Source: Lachnoclostridium sp. UBA1308
Lineage (GTDB): Bacteria > Bacillota > Clostridia > Lachnospirales > Lachnospiraceae
DNA length: 62,169 nt
NCBI GenBank assembly: GCA_002307215.1
Contig: DBTU01000056.1
Location: 1-62,169 of the forward strand
Direction of reading: 5' to 3'
Shown: positions 7,185 to 16,143 of the stretch, one piece after another
Layout of the letters: every line of letters begins with the position of its first letter
Numbering within the stretch: the stretch's first letter is position 1
Notes under the pieces: model-generated
What the model saw: the letters and a program-made list of their open reading frames with translations, nothing else
What the model was told of the DNA's origin: nothing
Databases searched by the model: none
Made by a program: the position numbers and the translations under genes

Positions 7185-8092
7185 TCTGATGTTACTCCTT
7201 CTTCATTGAATTCCGGGATAAAGCTCTCAAGGGCGGTCTCACCCTCTTGGATAAATCCATTCTCAACTCCCAGATTTATTGCATAATCAACCAGTACGTC
7301 GTATTCCGTATCCGTAATCCTACGGTTCAGTTCCTGATAATCCGTTACATTTGCCATCGGTGTGAATTGATTCATGATGCTGATGTAAATCGAGTTTTCA
7401 AAGGTCTCATACAGGTACTGTATGATGTTTTTGGAATCCTCTAGATATCCGGGTAAGGTCAGGTGTCTTACGATAACACCCTTTTTCATGATCCCACGGT
7501 CATCAAAATCAGGTTCCCCAACCTGACTTACCATTTCTTTGACTGCTTTGGAAGCATAATCAAAATAATTGCTACAGTTTGAATATTTTATTGCCGGTTC
7601 CAAATCCATATATTTCATATCTGTAAGATAGATATCTACATAGCCCTGAAGCAGCCTTAATGTCTCCACCTTCTCATAACCACTGCAATTATAGACAATA
7701 GGTAATTGAAACCCTTTCGTCCGCGCAAGTTCTATTGCATCAATGATCTGCGGCACATAGTGGCTTGGCGTTACTAGATTGATATTATTTGCGTTCTTCT
7801 CCTGTAGCTCTATAAATATATCCGATAGTCGTTCCACCGTAATATTTTTACCGGTCATACCATGTGATATACTATGATTTTGGCAATATACACAACATAG
7901 TGCACAACCGGAGAAGAAAACCGTTCCGGAGCCTTCCTCTCCCGAGATACAGGGTTCTTCCCACATATGCAGAGCTGCTCTTGCAACGACAAGCTCATTT
8001 GTCTGCCCGCAATAGCCTTTCATGCCCGATATCCTGTCAACATGGCAGTCTCTTGGACAAAGACTACAATCTTTCAATAAATGCTGTAGCAT
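7181..8092 (-). CDS. Radical SAM protein, PflX-like (pyruvate formate-lyase activase relative)
   Basis: The 303-residue protein has the radical-SAM cluster motif GCALCCVYCQNHSIS near residue 62 (CxxxCxxC). An N-terminal Cys-rich segment, CSLCPRDCHVDR followed by GYCG, could hold an extra site. Other family motifs are LVTPSHYVPQI, PIVYNCSGYE and YLTDMKYMD. This pattern is that of COG1313 proteins, homologues of pyruvate formate-lyase activating enzyme whose substrate is not established. The stop overlaps the rRNA methyltransferase start, so the two genes form a coupled pair. No glycyl radical enzyme is present nearby. Confidence 0.85.
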   Translation of the reverse strand: MLQHLLKDCSLCPRDCHVDRISGMKGYCGQTNELVVARAALHMWEEPCISGEEGSGTVFFSGCALCCVYCQNHSISHGMTGKNITVERLSDIFIELQEKNANNINLVTPSHYVPQIIDAIELARTKGFQLPIVYNCSGYEKVETLRLLQGYVDIYLTDMKYMDLEPAIKYSNCSNYFDYASKAVKEMVSQVGEPDFDDRGIMKKGVIVRHLTLPGYLEDSKNIIQYLYETFENSIYISIMNQFTPMANVTDYQELNRRITDTEYDVLVDYAINLGVENGFIQEGETALESFIPEFNEEGVTSE

Positions 8093-8238
8093 AATAACCC
8101 CACATTTCTATTGTTTTATCGCATCTTATTGTACCTTACTTATCTGCGAATTACAAATACATTTAAATCTTTGCCTTCATCTACCATTCTCTTGCTCTTT
8201 TACCAATAATGAGGTTATGAATCCAACTTCAAAATCAT

Positions 8239-8310
8239 CAAAAAACGCACCCTCCTTGTGAAGTGGACCCAAAGGCTTGATATAAGATGCCTTTAAAAGG
8301 TTCCTTTCAC
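8239..8310 (-). terminator. Imperfect stem-loop, probable terminator of the chemoreceptor gene
   Basis: GTGAAGTGGACCCAAAGGC (8258-8276) is partly complementary to GCCTTT...GGTTCCTTTCAC (8289-8310). On the minus strand the hairpin is followed by a short T-run. The rest of 8093-8355 shows nothing recognisable. Confidence 0.4.
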
Positions 8311-8355
8311 TCTGAGATTGAGTGCGTTCAAAGTTTACTATATGATTTGCTTTTG

Positions 8356-9852
8356 TTATGCTACCCGAATTGCCAAGCCTTCTACTGCCTTTACTGTACC
8401 ATCTTCATTAAGTACCGGAAATTCCGTAACTTCAAATAGAAAGGGTCCTTTTTCTTTATGTCTAATCTCAATTGGGTAGGTTGGTTGTTGAACGCCCTGA
8501 ATCGATAGTGCAGTGAATTCTTCCGCTTTCATATTTATAGGATTATTCGTCATATATGTTCCGAAGTCCGTCATGAATTCTTCGACCGTATAACCGAGAA
8601 CCTTTTTTATTGTTGGACTGATGTAAGTGAATATTCCATTGACATCATGTCGGTAAAAGAAGCATCCCAGTTCATTACAGGAGCTTACGGCAGCGTCCAT
8701 GGTATTTACAACATAATCTGCGGATGCTTTTGCTTCCTCAACAATCTCACTCATGGAGCAGTTCAATTCCTCTGTAGAAGCTGCCGCCTCCTCTGTACCG
8801 GCTGCATTTTCCTGCGCTTCTGTGGAAATCTGACGGATGATCAGAAGTATTTCTGCCTTCTTTTCCTCCATTTCCTTTCCATCTGTCATTAACTCTTCTA
8901 AGACTATTTTCACGCTTTCTATTTTACTGTTAATTTCATTGAATTTAATGGCTGTTTCTTCTACCATCGAAAACTGTTTCTCAAAATCTGCTTTTACTGT
9001 GTCAATTGTTAATACCGCTATATTTGATTTTTCCTGAAGATTACTGACCAATTCATCGATTCTCATGGCTGATTCTGTTGTCTGTGTCGCAAGATTTCGT
9101 ATTTCTCCGGCTACAACTGCAAAGCCCTTACCGGCCTCACCCGCTCTTGCTGCCTCAATTGCGGCATTCAGTGAAAGTAAGTTAGTCTTATCCGAAATGC
9201 TTTTTATCATGCTGCTGGCATCATTGATTTTCTGAGCATTCTCATTCGTCTGATGAATTAGCTCATCCACCAACTTCATGGATTTTGAACTAATTGTAGT
9301 CTTCTCCGTTAGTGCTCCGACTGTACTGCTTCCGTCGTTTTTCAGTTTTATTACATTATGGAGTTCATGATCAATAGAATTCATATGCTCCTCAATACGG
9401 TCAATGAGATATCCAAGCTCAACAGCCCTCTCTTCTCCTGCACCGGATACCCTTGCCTGTGTCTCTGCACTGGTGGATATGCTGTTAATCACATTCGCGA
9501 GTTCTTCGAATGCTACATTGGATTCTGTTATTGTCTTGACTACACGATTCAACGTATGTGCTACAGTTTCCGAAGATGAGGACATATTCCTAAGTAAACT
9601 CTTTCTCTCAAAGCACTCTTTGTCAATCAGGTTTGTATACCCTACAATACCGGAATACAATTTGTGTATAAAAAGTGTCCCAGCGATTAATATAATATCC
9701 GTAACTGCCAAAACGATAACCGTCAGATACTCCTTCCCTATGCCGGTAAGCCCCGCGGTCATTGCCGCGATGCCGCTTAACAAAACGATTATTACGAGAA
9801 TTTGGTTCATGATTTTTAGATTTCTTAAGTTCTTTCCGTCCATTACAATCAC
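8356..9852 (-). CDS. Methyl-accepting chemotaxis protein with C-terminal PAS domain
   Basis: Two N-terminal membrane segments (about residues 15-35 and 42-65) are joined by a very short loop, so there is almost no extracellular sensor. The signalling hairpin AAIEAARAGEAGKGFAVVAGE lies near residue 230, followed by EIRNLA. Glu-rich heptads that could be methylated flank it (TEEAAASTEEL). Instead of ending after the coiled coil, the protein continues into a PAS domain of about 100 residues (CFFYRHDVNGIFTYISPTIKKVLGY). Sensing is therefore likely cytoplasmic. The start is uncertain: a GTG at 9852 lies three bases after AGGAGG, and an ATG three codons later has better spacing. No che genes are near. 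Confidence 0.85.
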   Translation of the reverse strand: MIVMDGKNLRNLKIMNQILVIIVLLSGIAAMTAGLTGIGKEYLTVIVLAVTDIILIAGTLFIHKLYSGIVGYTNLIDKECFERKSLLRNMSSSSETVAHTLNRVVKTITESNVAFEELANVINSISTSAETQARVSGAGEERAVELGYLIDRIEEHMNSIDHELHNVIKLKNDGSSTVGALTEKTTISSKSMKLVDELIHQTNENAQKINDASSMIKSISDKTNLLSLNAAIEAARAGEAGKGFAVVAGEIRNLATQTTESAMRIDELVSNLQEKSNIAVLTIDTVKADFEKQFSMVEETAIKFNEINSKIESVKIVLEELMTDGKEMEEKKAEILLIIRQISTEAQENAAGTEEAAASTEELNCSMSEIVEEAKASADYVVNTMDAAVSSCNELGCFFYRHDVNGIFTYISPTIKKVLGYTVEEFMTDFGTYMTNNPINMKAEEFTALSIQGVQQPTYPIEIRHKEKGPFLFEVTEFPVLNEDGTVKAVEGLAIRVA

Positions 9853-9897
9853 GCTCCTCCTATTATTTTTTATAGAACAAACTTTCCAATAAGATAA

Positions 9898-9937
9898 AAA
9901 AAGTCCGACTAAGAAGAATTCCTTCGTCGGACTTTTT
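9898..9937. terminator. Bidirectional hairpin terminator
   Basis: AAAAAGTCCGAC (9898-9909) and GTCGGACTTTTT (9926-9937) form a perfect 12-bp stem with T-runs on both strands. It lies upstream of the chemoreceptor and can stop minus-strand transcription coming from the aldo/keto reductase. Confidence 0.8.
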
Positions 9938-10013
9938 ACCTGTTAAATTAAAATGCATTTTACACCAAGTTTTTTCTAAAAGCAACATATTTTTAAAATA
10001 TAATTTAAACTGG

Positions 10014-10231
10014 CTACAGTTCAGCCGTTACTATTCACAGCCCAGTCAGGAATTAGGCATTATGATTTCGGCAAATGATTTTCGAAAAGGAGTATTTGCA
10101 TTCGCCGGTACTTTGGCTCTGAATTTTAGAGCCTTATGTACCACTGCGTAATACAACTAATCGGAAGCGACTCCGCTTCGGAAACATTTGTCGAAATCAT
10201 ATCACCATCTTTGGCTGGGCTGAACTGTAAC
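10014..10231 (+). repeat. R1 hairpin element, copy A
   Basis: The element begins GTTACTATTCACAGCCCAG (10027) and ends with the near reverse complement CTGGGCTGAACTGTAAC, with an extra partial terminus CTACAGTTCAGCC just before. Inside, ATGATTTCGGCAAATG pairs with CATTTGTCGAAATCAT. Within that lie TTGCATTCGC against GCGTAATACAA and a 36-nt core at 10107-10142 with a GGCTCT/AGAGCC stem. Copy B (61995-62169) is about 90 percent identical. It contains no gene and fills most of the gap between the chemoreceptor and the reductase. Confidence 0.85.
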
Positions 10232-10241
10232 TTTTTCACTA

Positions 10242-11432
10242 TTATTTTACCCTAAACATCTTTCTTACAATAAATACCACAGGCTTAAACCAAAAAGCTT
10301 CCATTTCCTTTTTGACCGTCTTAAGTTCCTTGCGAACCGCGATATTCTGAGGACAATGCTTCTCACATTTACCGCATTCCACGCAGAGCGAAGCATAAGC
10401 CGGTTTCTTAGACAGGATTCCCTGCGTTTGCATATATTTCATCTTATTCTGCTTATCACCCAGTAAATATTTATCATTATATGCGGAGAAGCAACCCGGG
10501 ATATCTACGCCAACAGGACATGGCATACAATAACCGCAAGCCGTACAAGGAATCTTTGTTTTTTCCAGCATGACCGCCTTCACACGGTCAAATACCTTAA
10601 GTTCCTCCTCTGACAAGGAATTTGCTTCTGCTTCGGAAGCAATCCGGATATTCTCGTTCAACTGTGCTTCATCACTCATTCCTGAGAGAATTACCTTTAC
10701 CTGCGGATGATTCCAGATCCACCTGAGTGCCCACTCTGCTGGAGTTCTCTTACTATCATGGCTCTTAAACTCCTGAATTACCTCTTTGGGCAGATTATTC
10801 ACAAGCTTACCACCCCTGAGCGGCTCCATAACGATAACCGGTATCCCGAGCGATCCCGCCAGCAATAGTCCTGATTTACCTGCCTGATTATTCTCATCCA
10901 GATAATTATATTGTATCTGGCAAAAATCCCAGGGATATGCAGCGACAATCTGCTCAAAATCAGATTTTCCACCATGGTAGGAGAACCCGATGTTTTTAAT
11001 CTTTCCTTCCTTCTTCAACTGCTCCATCCAATCCATTACACCGATGGTTTTCATACGTTCAAAGGTGGATACATCCGTGAGCATATGAAGAAGATAATAA
11101 TCAATATAGTCTGTCTTAAGCTTCGTACATTGGGTATTGAATATTTTCTTCGCTCCGTCAAGCTTACTCACCATAAAGGGCGGTAGCTTGGTCGCAACCT
11201 TAACCTTCTCACGGTATCCTCCGCTTAAGGCTTCTCCCAGTAAGGATTCGCTTTTACCTCCATGATAAAAATAAGCTGTATCAAAATAATTCATTCCCCT
11301 GTCAATCGCACTCCGAATCATTGCAATTGCCCTTGGTTCATCAATACTGTTGCCCTTTGTAGGGAAGCGCATACATCCAAAACCGAGGATGGCTAGCTCA
11401 TCCTTGTTATTCTCTAATGTTCTCGTTAACAT
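10242..11432 (-). CDS. Aldo/keto reductase with C-terminal 4Fe-4S ferredoxin domain
   Basis: The 396-residue protein has an AKR barrel (about residues 1-290) with FDTAYFYHGGKSE holding the Asp and Tyr of the active site, KVKVATKLP with the Lys, and DYYLLHML with the His. The C-terminal 100 residues hold cluster motifs CTACGYCMPCPVGVDIP and CVECGKCEKHCPQNI, enough for about two 4Fe-4S clusters. This fusion is common in clostridia, where the electron donor may be ferredoxin rather than NADPH. The physiological substrate is unknown. Transcription is on the minus strand, separated from its neighbours by about 90 bases upstream and by element R1-A downstream. Confidence 0.88.
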   Translation of the reverse strand: MLTRTLENNKDELAILGFGCMRFPTKGNSIDEPRAIAMIRSAIDRGMNYFDTAYFYHGGKSESLLGEALSGGYREKVKVATKLPPFMVSKLDGAKKIFNTQCTKLKTDYIDYYLLHMLTDVSTFERMKTIGVMDWMEQLKKEGKIKNIGFSYHGGKSDFEQIVAAYPWDFCQIQYNYLDENNQAGKSGLLLAGSLGIPVIVMEPLRGGKLVNNLPKEVIQEFKSHDSKRTPAEWALRWIWNHPQVKVILSGMSDEAQLNENIRIASEAEANSLSEEELKVFDRVKAVMLEKTKIPCTACGYCMPCPVGVDIPGCFSAYNDKYLLGDKQNKMKYMQTQGILSKKPAYASLCVECGKCEKHCPQNIAVRKELKTVKKEMEAFWFKPVVFIVRKMFRVK

Positions 11433-11524
11433 ATTATTTTCCTCCTAGTATCCATGCCTACGACTTGCTCGCAGGCTTTAATATGAAATTATTACTTATT
11501 TTACACTGTTTTCCTACTTATGCA

Positions 11525-13006
11525 TCAACTTTTCATCAACTCCGTGAAGAAATCAACACAGCGGTTTATATTCTCAACACTGATTCGCTCATTCGTACCA
11601 TGTATCTTCTCTGTATCCGCCATATCAATTTGATAAGGAGTAAATCGATATATATTTTCACAAACCGACTCATACTTTCTGGCATCTGTACTGGCCATCA
11701 CCAGATACGGGACAACCACAGCATGATTGCAATACTTTTTGATTAAATTACCAATCCTTTGATAACTTTCCGAATCCGTAGGAGATATTTTAGATGGATT
11801 ATCCAGCACTAACGGTTCAAGCTCTATCGGGATCCCCCTTAATACCTTCCTTAAATATTTCATTAAATCCTCACCGGTTTCTCCCGGTAGTATTCGACAA
11901 TTAATGACTGCCGAGGATTTCTGGGGCAGTATATTCGGGGCGGGGCTTCCCTGTGCCATCGTTAATGCGACGGTCGTCTTTAGAAGTGCTCCTCCCATGC
12001 TAGTACCCGAGAATATCTTTAGAAACAACGGCTGAAACAGCCAAAGATTCGCCAGTATCAAATGATTAATACCTTTCATATATGGGCCTATATCCATTAG
12101 AAATTGTCGTACCGATGGTATCAGTCTCGGTCTACAGGAATGTTTCTCCAGCCGACACAGAGCTTTCGCCAATATCCCTAGAGAAGAATTCTTTGACGGC
12201 ATCGAGGAATGACCACCGTCACTTGTAACTGAAAGCCTGATATTTGCAAAGCCCTTTTCTCCGATACCAACTAATGCAACCGGTTTATCGATTCCTTCCA
12301 TCAGACTATTTGCCACAAAACCGCCTTCATCCAAAACATATTCAAAGCTAAGTCCCTGTTCAGCATAATATTTCTCAATATGATATGCTCCCTGCATTCC
12401 GTCAATTTCTTCATCATGCCCAAAAGCAAGATAGATATCTCTTGCCGGTTTATATCCTTCTTTCATCAGTCGTTCGACAGCCTCGAGTGCAGCAATCAGA
12501 TGAATCTTAATGTCGAGCGTTCCCCGTCCCCATAGAAAGCCCTCGGCTATACTACCGTCAAAGGCCGGATGCACCCAATCCGCTACTGTTTCCTCTTCCA
12601 CCGGTACAACATCCATATGTGCTGTAATTAAGATCGGTTTCAGACTAGCGGCTGCTTTTGACTTCCATTGAAAAGACAAACTATAACCGTTAATCACTGT
12701 CCTTACACAGTTTTTATGTACCAACGGAAACTGCTGCTCCAGTAACTCCCGGAACTTATCAAATTCAGACCAATCCGTATCCTGTGAATTCATATGCGAT
12801 ATGGTTCTCAGTCTTACGGCCTCAGCAAGCTTCTCTGCCGGTGCTGTATCATTCGTCGGTTGATACTCCGACTCCTCACTGTCAGGATGTGGCCGAAAGC
12901 GATACGAACGAACAGCTGTAACAGCAACTATTATAACGATAATGCTTAATAAAAACAACAGGATTACTAAAAGAATCTGACCTATCATTATTCTCCAATC
13001 CGCCAT
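11525..13006 (-). CDS. M20 family metallopeptidase, membrane anchored
   Basis: The 493-residue protein has one N-terminal membrane segment (about residues 9-32) and then an M20/ArgE/DapE-type hydrolase. ITAHMDVVP carries the first metal His and Asp, WGRGTLDIK the bridging Asp, and FGHDEEIDGMQGA the catalytic Glu pair. The dimerisation-lid region follows (GEKGFANIRLSV). M20 enzymes remove terminal residues from peptides or acylated amino acids. It follows the YfcC-type transporter by 22 bases, so uptake and hydrolysis of an amino-acid derivative or peptide may be linked. It is the last gene of the ftsEX-containing run. Confidence 0.87.
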   Translation of the reverse strand: MADWRIMIGQILLVILLFLLSIIVIIVAVTAVRSYRFRPHPDSEESEYQPTNDTAPAEKLAEAVRLRTISHMNSQDTDWSEFDKFRELLEQQFPLVHKNCVRTVINGYSLSFQWKSKAAASLKPILITAHMDVVPVEEETVADWVHPAFDGSIAEGFLWGRGTLDIKIHLIAALEAVERLMKEGYKPARDIYLAFGHDEEIDGMQGAYHIEKYYAEQGLSFEYVLDEGGFVANSLMEGIDKPVALVGIGEKGFANIRLSVTSDGGHSSMPSKNSSLGILAKALCRLEKHSCRPRLIPSVRQFLMDIGPYMKGINHLILANLWLFQPLFLKIFSGTSMGGALLKTTVALTMAQGSPAPNILPQKSSAVINCRILPGETGEDLMKYLRKVLRGIPIELEPLVLDNPSKISPTDSESYQRIGNLIKKYCNHAVVVPYLVMASTDARKYESVCENIYRFTPYQIDMADTEKIHGTNERISVENINRCVDFFTELMKS

Positions 13007-13028
13007 TCCCTATGGCATATCACTACTA

Positions 13029-14510
13029 TTAAAACGGCCCATAATGAATTGCAATTCCAAGGAACAGATAGCCGCAGGCAATCGCAAAGGCTATCAGTTG
13101 AAGCTTGTAAGTCCATTTAATCCACTTTGTATAGGTAACTACAGTAAGGCCCAGACAGATTAACAATACCGGATTCGTAGGATAGAGCACATTAGAGAAA
13201 CCATCTCCAAAACAAAAGGCAAGAACTGAGGTCTGCCTGGTAATTCCTACCAGATCCGATAACGGTGCAATCAGGGGCATGACGAGAAAGGCTTTCGCCG
13301 AGGAGGAACCGACAAAAAGTTCCAACAATAAAATCAACGCGTAGATAATTAATATGGCGACATAAGGTGATGTTGTTGAAATCGCACCTGCGGTATAATA
13401 CAGGATTGTATCCATAATTCCTCCATGAGAAATGATGAATTTCACGCTCATTGCCATTAATATCAATATAATTCCCGGTGCAACACCAACCGCGCTCTTT
13501 CCCAGTATCTTTAGGCATCGCTTTGATCCGATTCCTGCTATCACGGCTGAAACAATTCCGCCGATCAAAAATAACAGTCCGATGATGGGAAGCTCGAGGT
13601 CTGCAATCGAAGGAGTAAGAGACGCCACGATAATGACTGCAAAGATTAAGAGCACAAATACTCCGAAGGTTATTGCTGCCTCATTTAACTTTTTTCGTTC
13701 CTGTGATGATTTTACTCCGAGGATACGTTCCACTCCTTCCGTGCCGGTATATTTTTTTCGTAGATTCTCATCCTCTCCATAGACCAAGGAACGGGTCGGA
13801 TCCTTCTCAATCCGTTTGGCATATCGAATCAAGAAAACTAAGATCAAGATAAAATAGGTCAGGAAAATCAGAACACGAAGAGCCGAGCCGGAATATAGCG
13901 GTAGGTCTGATATCTTCTGTGTTATGGCGATAGAAAATGGGTTCGTAATCGCAGCGGTAAAGCCAAAACAAGAGGCCAAAATGCTCATTCCGAGACCCAC
14001 CAATGAATCCCAGCCAAGGCAATACGATAATGCAATCATGATCGGTAATAGGGCTATATTTTCTTCAAAGGTTCCAAGAACCGCTCCGAGCGACATAAAG
14101 AATAATACAATAACCGACATTAGTAGATATCTGTAATTCTTAAATTTATGTACCACCTTCATAAGGATCAGGGAAATAACATCACTGTTTTCCAGTAAGG
14201 AGAAGGCCCCACTGACTGCCAGCAAGAAGAAGATAATCACGATAACCACGGCTCCATCCGAGCTCCACAGCACTTCTACCGGTGCCGTAAACCAACGCCA
14301 GACAGGGAACTGTCCGATATCGGTATTATGATAAGTTCCTTCTACTACTGTCTCACGTCCATCTGTTGTGATTCTGTCATAACTTCCGGTCGGAATTACA
14401 AGCGTCAGTATTCCGACTGTTATCATTAACAAACCCAGAATGATGACCGCGGTCAGAAATGTCTTTTTACCAATTTTAATTGAAGCTTCGTTCTGCATAT
14501 TCTCCTCCAT
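13029..14510 (-). CDS. YfcC family (C4-dicarboxylate/amino-acid type) transporter
   Basis: The 493-residue protein has about 11-12 membrane segments. A long periplasmic-type loop follows the first (TGSYDRITTDGRETVVEGTY), typical of YfcC/ArcD-like carriers of the DcuC superfamily. GTFEENIALLPIMIALSYCLGW and GSSSAKAFLVMPLIAPLSDLVG are conserved carrier segments. Such proteins are annotated as anaerobic C4-dicarboxylate or basic amino-acid transporters, and the substrate cannot be fixed from sequence. The short gaps to ftsX and to the M20 peptidase suggest one transcript. The start ATG follows GGAGG at good distance. Confidence 0.85.
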   Translation of the reverse strand: MEENMQNEASIKIGKKTFLTAVIILGLLMITVGILTLVIPTGSYDRITTDGRETVVEGTYHNTDIGQFPVWRWFTAPVEVLWSSDGAVVIVIIFFLLAVSGAFSLLENSDVISLILMKVVHKFKNYRYLLMSVIVLFFMSLGAVLGTFEENIALLPIMIALSYCLGWDSLVGLGMSILASCFGFTAAITNPFSIAITQKISDLPLYSGSALRVLIFLTYFILILVFLIRYAKRIEKDPTRSLVYGEDENLRKKYTGTEGVERILGVKSSQERKKLNEAAITFGVFVLLIFAVIIVASLTPSIADLELPIIGLLFLIGGIVSAVIAGIGSKRCLKILGKSAVGVAPGIILILMAMSVKFIISHGGIMDTILYYTAGAISTTSPYVAILIIYALILLLELFVGSSSAKAFLVMPLIAPLSDLVGITRQTSVLAFCFGDGFSNVLYPTNPVLLICLGLTVVTYTKWIKWTYKLQLIAFAIACGYLFLGIAIHYGPF

Positions 14511-14545
14511 AATTTAACCATACCTTTCTTCCTAGCTTGCACAAA

Positions 14546-15436
14546 TTAATCTTCATTCTTAATTGATGTTACACCGAACAGACTCCCTGCAAGACCAAGA
14601 ACCGCACTCACCGCAAGAAGGATAAGGCATACTTTATCACGCATTTCTCCAATTGAAGGTATGGGAAGAAAGGGAAGAAAGCCTCCAAGATAACCATATC
14701 CCTTACTGATCAACAGATACAAGGTTCCGGCTGCCAGTAATCCTCCAAGCATAGTAAGTACCGTTCCTGCAAGAACAAACGGAAACCCGATGAAACCGTT
14801 CGGTGCGCCCAAAAGTCTTAGGGTATTGATTTGATTCTTATTATTGTAAATGCCCTGCCGTATCATATGCGAAATGATAATCAAGGTGGTAATTCCCACT
14901 GCCAGTATGACCAACAGACCTAATACCTTCAGCCCATCCATCATACCTTTCATCTGTTCCAGTACCGAGCGGTTATCTCTGACATAATCGATACCGGCCA
15001 GCCCTCTCACGTTAGACAGTACCTGATCCATATCATCTAAATTAATTCTGATATCAAGATAGGCTTCAAAGGGATTTTCGTCAAAAAGACCAAGAATATC
15101 CGATTCGTTCCCAAGCATATCCTCCATCTGCGCTTTTGCCTCGTTTTGATTTATGTAAGCTGCATTTTTTACACCCTTAATACCCTTGATTTTCTCTACC
15201 AGTAGAAGCGCATCTTGCTGATTTGTTCCATCATCAAAATATGCACTTATTTCCGCTTCTGATTGAAGTGTCTGTATCAGCCTGTCTCCAACCGTCCAGC
15301 CTGCCAAAACCATACCGAGCAAAAACAGAATCAGTCCGGTCCCAATCACTGAGAACAGATTGGATAGCGGATTAAATCGGATTGTTCGCTTTGCCTCAAG
15401 CAGAAAGTATCCTATATTATAGAAAAATGTTTTCAT
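14546..15436 (-). CDS. ftsX: Cell division protein FtsX
   Basis: The 296-residue protein has the FtsX layout: one N-terminal membrane helix (LFSVIGTGLILFLLGMVLAGW), an extracellular domain with the EISAYFDDGTN and GIKGVKNAAYINQNEAKAQ motifs, then three C-terminal membrane helices of the MacB/FtsX type, including NQINTLRLLGAPNGF. FtsX with FtsE forms the ABC-type complex that activates peptidoglycan hydrolases at the division site or lateral wall. It starts two bases after the ftsE stop, so the genes are co-transcribed. The coiled-coil protein two genes upstream is the likely hydrolase-side partner. Confidence 0.93.
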   Translation of the reverse strand: MKTFFYNIGYFLLEAKRTIRFNPLSNLFSVIGTGLILFLLGMVLAGWTVGDRLIQTLQSEAEISAYFDDGTNQQDALLLVEKIKGIKGVKNAAYINQNEAKAQMEDMLGNESDILGLFDENPFEAYLDIRINLDDMDQVLSNVRGLAGIDYVRDNRSVLEQMKGMMDGLKVLGLLVILAVGITTLIIISHMIRQGIYNNKNQINTLRLLGAPNGFIGFPFVLAGTVLTMLGGLLAAGTLYLLISKGYGYLGGFLPFLPIPSIGEMRDKVCLILLAVSAVLGLAGSLFGVTSIKNED

Positions 15437-15438
15437 AG

Positions 15439-16107
15439 TTATCCTTTCTTCCTTATGACAACTTCACCCTGATTAACGTCTATGTAGGTGGCATCCTCCT
15501 GGTTTTCAATCAGATGTGTGGCATGCGTGGTGATAACAACTGCCGTGTTCTGATCCCTGAAAGAATTCAAAATCCGTAAAATATTAACTGCATTGCTATA
15601 ATCAAGATTACCGGTGGGTTCATCGGCTATGATTAACTCCGGTTTTCTGGCTACAGCTCTTGCGATGGCAACTCTTTGTGCCTCTCCCCAGGATAGCTTT
15701 TCGACCTTTGAGTTTATCTTATGCTCCAATCCTACCTTAGTCAGTGCGCTGATCGACCATTCTTTCATTTTTCTTGGTGATATGCCAAGAAAGCGCATAC
15801 CCATCATGACATTTTCCAGTGCCGTTCTTCGTTCTATTAGTTTGAATTCCTGAAACACCGGGCCAATTCTCTTACGCAACTTACGTATTTTTCTGTTCTT
15901 CCCCTTTTTCATGCTCTGGCCAAGTACGGTAAGAGAGCCCTGCGTCGGGTATTCCATTCCGATTAGCAGTTTTAATAAGCTTGTTTTACCCGAACCGCTA
16001 TGACCCGTGATATAAACCAATTCTCCCGGTTTAATCGTAAGCTCTACATTCCGCAGAGCAACTGTCCCATCATGGTATACTAAGGTAACGCCCTTCGCTT
16101 CTATCAT
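15439..16107 (-). CDS. ftsE: Cell division ATP-binding protein FtsE
   Basis: The 222-residue ABC ATPase has Walker A GHSGSGKTS near residue 35, Q-loop VFQEFKLIERRTALENV, signature LSWGEAQRVAIARA and Walker B PELIIADEPTGNLD. The ALRNVELTIKPGELVYITG start is typical of FtsE. The signature reads SWGEA rather than the usual SGGEQ, an oddity at a normally strict position. It pairs with the ftsX gene immediately downstream and is preceded by the coiled-coil gene with a 36-base gap. ATP hydrolysis is expected to drive conformational signalling through FtsX rather than transport. Confidence 0.93.
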   Translation of the reverse strand: MIEAKGVTLVYHDGTVALRNVELTIKPGELVYITGHSGSGKTSLLKLLIGMEYPTQGSLTVLGQSMKKGKNRKIRKLRKRIGPVFQEFKLIERRTALENVMMGMRFLGISPRKMKEWSISALTKVGLEHKINSKVEKLSWGEAQRVAIARAVARKPELIIADEPTGNLDYSNAVNILRILNSFRDQNTAVVITTHATHLIENQEDATYIDVNQGEVVIRKKG

Positions 16108-16143
16108 TTCTCACTACCTTCCTTCCGTACTTGCATGCAACCA

